DNA from: Colius striatus
Lineage: Eukaryota > Chordata > Aves > Coliiformes > Coliidae
Direction of reading: 5' to 3'
DNA: 64,000 nucleotides
NCBI RefSeq assembly: GCF_028858725.1
Contig: NC_084771.1
Location: forward strand, 10,258,915-10,322,914
This document shows, in pieces, positions 28,816 through 64,000 of the stretch. How positions within the stretch are numbered: the first letter of the stretch is position 1; every line of letters begins with the position of its first letter. A program made the position numbers and the translations under genes. The notes beneath the pieces were generated by a model, which saw only the letters and a program-made list of their open reading frames with translations, searched no databases and was not told where the DNA came from.

Positions 28816-31400
28816 AACGGTGGGTTTTTTCCCCTCATTTCGATGGGATTTCACTCTGACTAAAGTTGCCGGACTGAGTAAACCATCTACGTAGCTACAG
28901 TTTGCCTTGCAGGAAGTATGCAAGACTTAATCCTTCAGTATCATTATCATGGATGATACATGGACAAGAGTGCCCAGTAGGAATATATTGCTACACTTTC
29001 TAGGGCAGGTAGAATCATGCTTTAATCACCTGCCATAAAAGGAAGAGAAACAGTTGCATTTGCTTACATTGGGTTACATGCATTACTTGCTTTTCACAGC
29101 AAGTTTTAAGTTCCCCTTTTCAACTAAAGCTCCTTACATTGCTGGCTGGCCAGGGAAGGGCTGACAGACTAACTCTGCCTCTTTATCTCCTCTGCTGTCA
29201 ACCCTCAACCTGAAGAAAAATCTCTGGACCTAGAAGGTGTGCAGCTTAAACCACAGAGGAAATATTTCTTCTTTACTGGATGTTATTTCCTCTCAGTGAA
29301 GAACAGGCTAGGTTGAGACCCAAGGGATTCTGTGTAAATGACATATTCAGACTAAGCATCATCTGTGACAAATGTATAGGAAGAATATGTGATGCTCTCC
29401 TCATTAATTTAATTACCTTGACATTTGGCATTTGATACTATGACAGCCTGTATTCTGAAATGCCTTTCAGTCCTATTACTTCCTGAGAGAAACAGCCCTA
29501 TCTAAAGGGCCACTTTAGGGGACAGGAATATTTAGAAACCATGTTTCTCTGCACTTGTGGTTTGTGTAACTATGGAGTAAGTGTTCACTGACTCCACAGT
29601 GAGGAAAGGAACGGACAAATCTGGCTTTGTGCATCAGTGCGGATGAGGAACGATGAAGTGAACTGCCAGAATTAGGATTTTCTGCATTCTGTTTCCTGAG
29701 CTCCCTGTAGAAGGAAGTAGTTTAATCAGAATAGTTTCTCCTCTAAGTTTTAATGACTGCTAACTCATCAGGCTGTAATAGCAACTGCGACTCATCGTAA
29801 CTGACTCCAGTGCTATTAAAAATAACGCTTGTATTTATGGCTTTTGTAGGGCTTCATCTACTGTGTATGCAGAGCAAGTTCACTGCAGCACAGTCAGGAG
29901 GGGCATGCAGTGTGCTGCTTCAAACAGGCAATAGTCAACAGTGGAATGTACACTGAGATCCCATCAAACTTAGGGGCTGCTTGATAGGTTTTGAGACAAA
30001 ATTTATACCTGCTGTTGATGAGCCTCGCTGGGTACAAAGCACATAAAATTAGCAGTATTCTCCCCTCTTTAAAAACATTTGCTCTTTATGAACCCTCAGA
30101 AGTTAAGTCTCATTATGGGAGGAATAAAAAAAGGAGCTGACTGGAAATCAGCTGGATTCTCAGCTCAGACCACAGCAAAAATCTGTTAATCTTACTGCTA
30201 AATCTTTCTCTTGTAATCCCTATTTTCCTCTTGGGTTTTCATCGCCTCATGCCACCAAGTTTCAATAGTTTCAGACTGAGACTTTCTGTTCTTGTGTCTC
30301 TACATGCTACTGCTGTAAAAACAAAATCTTTTACATGGTATATATGAAAAGTAAGGGACAGAAGTTCTGTACCCTGGCCAAGACCTGAGGGAAAAGCTCA
30401 TGTCTTGTTTCATAGTGTTGTACTTTTTTTTTCCCCCAAAATTCTTTTCCAAGGCATGCCATAACACAGTATCTTCCACAGGTGTAACTCAAGCTGTATG
30501 TGATTAATAATTCACATTTTGTGCTAAAAGCAAAGCAGAGTTAATTTTGTATATTTTCCTTTCACTATTGAATACATCAGTTTCCCTAAAACCGAGCCTC
30601 TAATTGCCGAGCATGACTCACGCGTTATGTAACTAACTAAAACATTTTATAGTTTACAGAGAAGAATGTTCTTGTTCATTATGTGGATGAAAGAAGATTG
30701 CTGCATTTCAAATGACATATATAATTTAGACACTTACTTCTATGACTGTTTGGAACAGGGAATGAAGAGAAACTAAAATGTTTGAAGTGACTTGAGTGCT
30801 TCATAGTTTTTAATGTGACTAGCAAAATACACAGACCAATAACTTTTAAGACTGTGCTAATGGAAGTATGGCTCTGAAACTCTTAACAGACTTTTTTCCC
30901 CCTAATAACAGTATTTATTTTAAGACATAAGTAGGAATTATTATTCATCAATCTGTAAGAATCTGCAAAGATCTCGTATTTCTTTTCCTGCCAGTAGCTG
31001 TCTGCTGTGCTACCAAAATGGAGAGAGAAATGGGAACTAGTGTTTCAGACAGATTAGCCAGCTGGAAAGGAAAATGCCATGCCTGCTGTACTTTTGACTA
31101 TTGTTGGGTGATTTTTTTTTCCTCGTCCTTCTAAATGCTAAACCTAACTCTAAAGTGAGAGGATGGAACATCCTGTATTTCAACAGTGATGAGTTTATTT
31201 GAGTAAGAAGTCAATTACGTCGTTGTGGCTGTGAATTGGGAAATATGTATGTAGTTGTGTTCTTTTCAGAGTATTATGGTCAGCTAAATGAAGCACAGCT
31301 TCTGGAACTTTGAATCTGACAACCCCCAAACATGCCCATGTTGTGGAAATTATCATCTTCTCAGACTTCTGTAGTTACATAATTTGGTGAATATGGATCT
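28816..31400. other. Intergenic sequence
   Basis: Unique sequence with poly-T and pyrimidine-rich patches (near 30424 and 31120). No coding exon or repeat family is recognised. Confidence 0.6.
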
Positions 31401-31665
31401 TAGAATCACAGAATCTCAAGGGCTGGAAGGGACCTCAAAACTTCATCCAGTCCAACCCCCCTGCCAGAGCAGGGCCACCTAGAGTAGGTCACACAGGAAC
31501 TCATCCAGGTAGGTTTGAATGTCTCCAGAGAAGGAGACTCCACAGCCCATCTGGGCAGCCCCTGCCAGTGCTCCCTCACCTCAACAGGGAAGAAATTCTT
31601 CCTTGTGTTTCTTTAGAACCTCTTCTGTTCCAGCTTGTACCCATTGTCTCTTCTCATTCTGTCTT
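31401..31665 (-). mobile_element. CR1 LINE 3' fragment
   Basis: Minus-oriented CR1. On the plus strand it reads TAGAATCACAGAATCTCAAG, then GGCTGGAAGGGACCTC, CAGTCCAACCCCCCTGCCAG, CTCCACAGCCCATCTGGGCA and TTCTTCCTTGTGTTTC. It ends around TTGTACCCATTGTCTCTTCT. The left edge is clear; the right edge is approximate. Confidence 0.93.
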
Positions 31666-32945
31666 CTATCTCAATCCCATTCTGTCTTTTAAATTTCACA
31701 AGATGTCACTGTGTTTCAAGGGCCATTCTTGCTGGCAGCTAGGTTGTGTAATTCTCCAGCAAGAAGGCCGTGATTTTCTGAGAACTGTGAATCTTTAAAG
31801 TAGATGTAGTGGTTAGATACCTCTCAGCAACAGCAGTGTGGCAGGCTTATGTCCTAAGTTTTGAACTCCTGGTAGAAATTCATGTGAGATCTACGCCTTC
31901 TAAAAATCTCTCCAAATTGTTGAATTATTTATTTATATTCTGCTTCAAGGACAACACTCTTCAAGTCAAGAGATGACACAAAGGAGCCTTGGGCTGTATA
32001 AATATAGAATCTTTTTATTTTTTTTGGTTAATAGATACAGTACAATTTTTGACTACATAAGAAAGCGTTGTTTTCAGTGCATACATTCTTCAGACAGACA
32101 GGAACATGGCAGACAAACATTCCACAGTGTTTTGAGTATTATATGGCATTTAGTTTCTTTTCGTTAAATCCCATGTTACTGGATTCTCCCAGTTTTCATT
32201 AGCTACTTTGACAACTCAAGGTCTAAGGAAAAATGAATTGATTAATAAGGATGTGGTGGCTCTTGTTGGCATAGGCTTATTAAGCAGGACAAGGGGACAC
32301 AGCTCAGTGCATACCACACTAGTCTTCCTGTAACCACAGCCCTTAGGGCATCATATTTGTTTGAGGTCCCAAATGACCCAGTCCAACAAGCTGCTTTTTC
32401 TATGTTAACACATTATGAAAACAACTGGTGAGTCCAACAAACAAGCCAGTGCTTGGGTTCAAACTATACAGTGACTGACTCTTGATAGGGTCAAATCCAG
32501 AAGTTGTCCCTGAATTTGACTTGCATAAGATATGGTGCTGGTGTCAGTATTTTGGCAAAATTATTACTTTTTTTTTTCATGTAGTATAAACCCAGGAAAA
32601 TGGATCCTAGGTTTTGGCCATTGCTGATTGCAGGGAGGGGATTATTGCTACCTTCTGCATTTTCCATTCACTTTATGATAAGAAAAAAATTGTAGGCTGA
32701 TGTCTGATACTTATCCTAACTCCATCTATCCAAGAAAACCCAATACTGCTTTAACTTGTTACTGTAGCTTTCTGCTAAGGATGCTTCCCTGCAGTGTTAT
32801 CCTGTTGGTACTGGTGGGAGCTAGAGAGCATTGACCCAAGATCTCACCCTTAGAGCTGGAAGAGGGCTAGAGCAAATCTGTAAAGCAAGATGGGACATGA
32901 CAAGGCAGTGCAATGCTTAGTGTGAAGGATCCTTGAGAACATAAG
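31666..32945. other. Intergenic sequence between two CR1 fragments
   Basis: AT-rich unique sequence, with a poly-T stretch near 32010 and another near 32568. No gene is recognised. Confidence 0.6.
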
Positions 32946-33089
32946 TCATAGAATCATAGGATGGTAGGGTTGGAAGGGACCTCCAGAGATCATCCAATCC
33001 AACCCCCTGCAGAAGCAGGTCAACCTAGATCAGGTCGAATAGGAACATGTCCAGGTGGGTCTTGAAGACCTCCAAGGAAGGAGATTCCA
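32946..33089 (-). mobile_element. CR1 LINE 3' fragment
   Basis: Minus-oriented CR1. Read on the plus strand it starts TCATAGAATCATAGGATGG, then GTTGGAAGGGACCTCCAGAG, ATCCAACCCCCTGC and GTCCAGGTGGGTCTTGAAGA. It stops at GGAGATTCC. It is well preserved and about 145 bases long. Confidence 0.93.
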
Positions 33090-36000
33090 GTTACAGGCTT
33101 ACATACCTACCTGCTGACTGACATTCCTACAGTATACAAGAACTCAAATACAAAGAGAGAAGTGTCTGGACACTCTAGGCTACCCCAGGCACTGGCCAAG
33201 CAGGCTAACTGAAGAGTAGTGCTTGTGTTAGTGGGATGTCTGAAGCAGAGCAGTTTATTCCTGCAGCCATCCCTAGCTGTAGACATCTTCAGCATTCAGT
33301 GGTTTCAAATTTCAGTGTTTTTTCTTGAGATTATTACTCAGACTTCAGGTTTTTATCTGGCCTTTCTTGATATCCTGGGTAGATGGTGTGGACCCAGCAC
33401 CTTCCTAAGGACCCCCTTCTTGTGAGGATGACTTGGAAGAAAGTAAGAGAAGCCTCATTGTTTGAGAAAGGACTGGGAGAAAGATGAGATTCACATAGAT
33501 AGTCACCAACCTTTGTTTTGCTCCAGATATCAAATATTGAAAAATAAATAGATTACAAATCTTGTCCCTTTCAGGGAAGGATATAGAGAGACTTCCAGAT
33601 AAACCAATATAGTTTCCCTTGCCTATAGTGGAAAATGTTGTAAAGGGAGAAATGCTTGGTTTAGATCAGCCTCTGCAAGTGCAGAATAAACAGGAAATAG
33701 CAGAATGGGATGAGTCCCATGCCTGATCTGCAAAAGGCACAGAAAAGCAATCTAAAGGGACTGCAAAGAACAAATATCAAGAGAGATGAAAAGTGGAGAA
33801 AACAGGAGATAGGAAACCAGACTGTTAAAAACACCAGCCTGAACAATCACATGCAGGTGAAGGCACTTATCCTTGGAGACCTGTGTGGCAGGTAATTGTT
33901 GAAGAGAAGACAACACATTTCTGTGGTGAGCTCTGAGTTCCTTTGCCCTAATTCTCTGGGGTTACAGGTGGACACAAACAGTAGGAATAAGCACCATTAA
34001 AGAAAACAAAGGTGTGTGTTAATACCAGTTACCATTGAGCTGAGACAGGTTGGATAAAGCAGGTGGCTGACAGAAGTCTAGTAAGAATCCCTGAGAAGTC
34101 TGAAAAAATAATAAACCTCACATCATTTAAACAATTTGGCCCCTTCTGATCCTCTAGCCAACACAGCAGCCTTCAACAAAAACAGGCAGTGGAAATACCT
34201 CACCTCTACCATCAGCTGCATGGTGACACTTCCAGGAATGAGATAAACCTGCCAGATTCCTCCAGATTCCTGTTTCCTAACTGAAACTAAATAATGTGGA
34301 GGATGAGTGAGAGCTGGAGATACTTGCAGCCAAGACGAAACTACTGTGAAATGGCACTTATAGGGAACAGTAAACTGGAGCCTGGCCTGCAAGCATTAGT
34401 GAAATGTTTAGTAACAATACTTAACTCTTTTATGTCTGGGTATCTCTTTCTCTTTTGACTAAAATGTTACAAATTTTACCATATAAATGAATCACTATAT
34501 TTGTTTCTACTAAGTAAACTATATACAGCACTGTAAGAAAAGAACAATAATTAAATTAAGGGAGGACAGAAAAGGGCAAACAACATATTAGTAAATAAAA
34601 TAGAAGACATGTGTTCAATAATACTTTTCGGGCAATACTTTTGCTTGTTACATTTACTATAAGGAGGAAAAAAATCATCCACTCAAAACAAACATTGGAA
34701 ACACAGCTGCCCAAACATCACTCACTTGCCATTTCCAGAACAATTGAAGGCCATTATTGAGTGTTCCAAGGGTGTCTTTGCTCTCTGGAGAACTGGCCCT
34801 CAGTGCTGCTCAAGGCTGCTGATGCTTTTGCCACTGCAGACGAGCCCTCAGGCTTCAGGGGCTGTCAATGCAACCAGTGTTTTAAAGTGTGTCTTGAGCC
34901 CTTGAGCCTGCACTCTTGTTTTCATGTCATCTTGCATGATGCAGAAAGGCTGATAGACGATTATTGAGTGCTGCATTAGGGTGTCTGCTCAGGTGCCACC
35001 TGGAAACATCCTTCATATTCCTCTGGCCTCAGAGAAAACTCGACAGTTCATCCTTGATAGGTTGTGAAGAGATTGTACTTGGCTCTCTTAGAAGCACACA
35101 GTTCACACAGCAGTGTTCCCCATTCTTTTTCAAAATAGAGAGCATACTTGCAGGTTCTTTTTCCTATGTATACTTATTTTAAAGTTCATAAGCAAAGGTT
35201 TAAGTGTTGCCAGAACAAGGCACAACAAACCATCTCGTATTGATGCCAGTAACAGTCGAGCCAGACAAACTGTCTGCACCTTTTTTTCCTTTTTGCCACA
35301 CGAATAAGTTATTTCCAAAAGAAGTGATTGATTATTTCATCAGAGCTATAGATAGTTAATTTACTGTGTGATGAAAAACTGATCTGATGAGCTTTCTGGG
35401 GCTCATCAGATAAATTCTTTCCCAGTAGTTTCTGCTATTATATGCCCAGCTTAACACATAGGTACTAAAATACAGAGAAGTGCAAAAATGACCATAAAGC
35501 AACTCCAGACCACAACTATCTAGCAGGTCTGCTCATGAGTCACTGCAGGCAATTTCCTTAATACATTGAATCTGAAGTCAAGGAGAAGGGGAAGTGCAGT
35601 CCCAAGAGCCTGTGCTTCAGATGCTTTAGCATTCACAGTTAACGTGGTGTGGGGTTTGGAGATTTGTTTCCCCCTTGGATAATACCTGAGGCTTGTTTGT
35701 GTTTACTTCAATGTAACCAACTGTAACCAATCATCCAGAAATGTTTTCCTCACTGCTGAGAGGCTGGTTTTGCCTGTCTTTGCCAAGGTAATGGAATTGT
35801 TTGCAAGTGTCAGATTTTTTTTTCTCTGTGATCATGAAGAAAAATTCTTTTTCTCTGAAGAAGTCAAATCTGTGTCAAGTCCTAAGAAGAAAACAAAATG
35901 ATTGTGCAGACCTTAGAAGAAACTGCACGGTCAGTCATTTAGAGATCAGGATTTATAACTGAGGAGCTTAGAGCTTTGACTGGCAATGACCATCTCTCTG

Positions 36001-36447
36001 ATCCTCGCTCTTTCTACTCGCAGCCTAGAGATGTTTTTCCTTCCTGGATTTCTGAAGTCAATTCTGATTGTTCCATAGCACATAATGACAGGGATTATTT
36101 GCTTATTTTTGAAGTTGTTGTCTGTATGCATGGGACCTGAGAATGCATAATCTGCAGACCAACAGTCCCTGCCACACGCAGCTTTTGGGTGGAAGGCAAC
36201 ACGCTTTGAATTTCTCAATTGTGAGAACTTGTGATCCGTTCAGCCCTGCGTGGTCAGGCTGCAAAACCAGCTGTAAATTACCATTAACCCATGAAAGGGT
36301 TAAATGCAGAGGGCATTGCACATCATACCCATATTTACCTTGGCAAGACAGAGACAAGTATATGTCCCATATGCTACAGTTTAGCATTGGCTGGTATTCC
36401 CAGGATCAAACTCTTGGGCATCTGCCACAGAATCCAAAGGAAATGCC
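33090..36447. other. Intergenic sequence downstream of the receptor gene
   Basis: Ordinary unique sequence between the candidate poly(A) signal and a CR1 fragment. It contains a perfect 11-bp inverted repeat at 35382-35411 (listed separately) and a small tandem 'ccagattcct' duplication near 34252-34271. No gene is recognised. Confidence 0.6.
35382..35411. repeat. Perfect 11-bp inverted repeat with 8-base loop
   Basis: ATCTGATGAGC is followed by an 8-base spacer and then GCTCATCAGAT. Weaker pairing continues outwards for roughly nine more positions with mismatches. It could fold as a hairpin on either strand. No function is assigned. Confidence 0.75.
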
Positions 36448-36453
36448 TTTATT
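36448..36453 (-). terminator. Candidate poly(A) signal AATAAA
   Basis: TTTATT on the plus strand reads AATAAA on the minus strand. It is the first canonical signal I find downstream of the stop codon, about 1 kb away. Later signals could be used instead. Confidence 0.4.
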
Positions 36454-37461
36454 TTTTCATGTTCTTTTTAGTAAATAGCCTATGTGCAGAAAGGAAACAT
36501 AAAAATGCTGCTACCATGTTGGTGCCTCAAGGGTCTATGTGCATTTATGTGTGACTCTCACATTGCTAGTGAGTATTTTATGCACATTCACACAAATGTG
36601 CACATGTGCTGGGAAATTCTACTTAAACCTAAGAAGGTTCTTATTTAAGGCAGTGATTTTGCCCTGCTATCATTATAGAGGCATCTCCATCAAAGTTCTC
36701 TATTGCATACGTGCTAAATGAATTGCTGTTTGATGAAGGAGAAGGCACAGGGAAACAGATTTAACAACACTGTGTGCTCTGATGGCTCAAAAGGCCAACC
36801 TGCCTGTTGGTACAAGTACTATCTGCTTTCCCTGTGCCATGTCATTTTTAGGAGTAAATATTATAGGTAATGGAAATTATTGAATCACAAATTGTAACCA
36901 AAGTACTCTGGGTTAAAAAATATTTGTAGAAGATATGATCTCAAGTTAAGAATGATATTTCAATGTTAGACTTTCTCCCAAAACCAAAATTTTAGTGTGT
37001 ATGGCTGCTGTTTCCAGCTGATCCCTTACAGGATCGCCTAAACAATCCCTGCAAGGTGTGTGCAGGACCAGTAGGATGAATCTTGTTGTCACAACCAGCT
37101 TAACGTGACTCTTATGGACTAAAATGTATGTGAAGGAACTTGTAAATCTGCAAATGCCAAAAGAACAGTCCCAGCAAGGGGAGGAAGGAGTGGAAGCAGT
37201 TCTGGGTTACAGCTCACTCTTACAACTCTGATAGACAGAATTTTGATTTACTGCATATATTGCAATAGGCCTTTAAAGACAGCAAAGATGTCTCTTAAAA
37301 TGTTTCTATTCACATCAGAGATGTGCCAGAAGAAATACAGGAGCCACTGTCCTGTCAGATTTCCCTTCTGTTTTAACCCAGCCTCTTTATCCAGGCATGG
37401 AGGCGTGTAAGAATCTAGCATGGCTAAGAGGTGCAAGATACCCTGACTTGGGTTGGGCTGG
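36448..37461 (-). other. Probable 3' untranslated region
   Basis: Sequence after the stop codon up to the first AATAAA on the minus strand. No coding potential is evident. Two minus-strand ATTTA pentamers occur, at about 36855-36859 and 37143-37147. The true transcript end is not determinable from sequence alone. Confidence 0.45.
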
Positions 37462-63564
<26,103 letters not shown>

Positions 63565-64000
63565 CTAGAGAAGCAAGAGTCGAGAGTGAGCCAAAGGGGA
63601 CTTACGACAGTCTGCACCAGACAGGAGGGAAACATGCATTCTCAGCTATGCAAGAAATACAAGGCTCCAGTGCCCAGGCACAACATAGATGTAGACCGAT
63701 AGTCAACAGAAGCCTGTATCACATATTTGCAGCCTATGGATATACACAATATGATTTATATCCATATGACTTGAATGCAATACAGTATGTGACAGAACAG
63801 AGTAGAATAACTAACTCTGCATTCAGCTGAAGGGAAAGCTGAATACGTTTATGTGGCCTAAGGGTAAAAACATTCCATATAGTTGTCCTGAAGTCCAGGG
63901 AAGTCAGAGTTTGGGTTAAACACAGAATTGTGGAAGCCTGTCTCTCATGAATCGCAGTCATGGAGATAGCCAGCTAAGGCTCAGGCAGTCAGAACCCTTT
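63565..64000 (-). other. 3' part of the intron upstream of the glycine-loop exon
   Basis: Sequence immediately upstream (minus strand) of the first kinase exon. I looked for juxtamembrane or transmembrane VEGFR segments and saw none. The preceding exon is therefore outside the window. Confidence 0.7.

Overview
The window is vertebrate nuclear DNA, most likely from a bird. It is AT-rich, mostly non-coding, and carries several 5'-truncated CR1 LINE fragments with typical avian 3' ends, plus at least one ancient MIR-like SINE. There are no prokaryotic features.

One gene is recognisable. On the minus strand, 13 exons between 63564 and 37462 encode the cytoplasmic part of a VEGF-receptor tyrosine kinase, from the ATP-binding loop to the stop codon. 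All twelve introns are GT-AG. All junctions keep frame, with phases that fit family exon structure (exons 18 to 30 of KDR). The kinase motifs are intact: glycine loop, VAVK lysine, [11 protein letters not shown], paired activation-loop tyrosines, APE. The extracellular, transmembrane and juxtamembrane exons lie beyond the right edge (>64000).

The protein mixes residues diagnostic of KDR (VEGFR2) with residues diagnostic of FLT1 (VEGFR1), even within single exons. The tail resembles KDR in the middle and FLT1 at the extreme C-terminus. This fits best with the fourth vertebrate VEGF receptor, kdr-like (KDRL/VEGFR4), which is reported lost from placental mammals. FLT1 or KDR orthology is less likely but needs an alignment to exclude.

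Layout: 1 to about 36.4 kb is downstream intergenic sequence with CR1 fragments, simple repeats and no credible gene. About 36.4 to 37.46 kb is the probable 3' UTR. From 37.46 to 46.27 kb lies the last exon and a very large (8.6 kb) last intron. From 46.27 to 52.5 kb are the tail and C-lobe exons. From 56.6 to 63.6 kb are the kinase-core exons. The remaining 0.4 kb is the start (3' part) of the next upstream intron.
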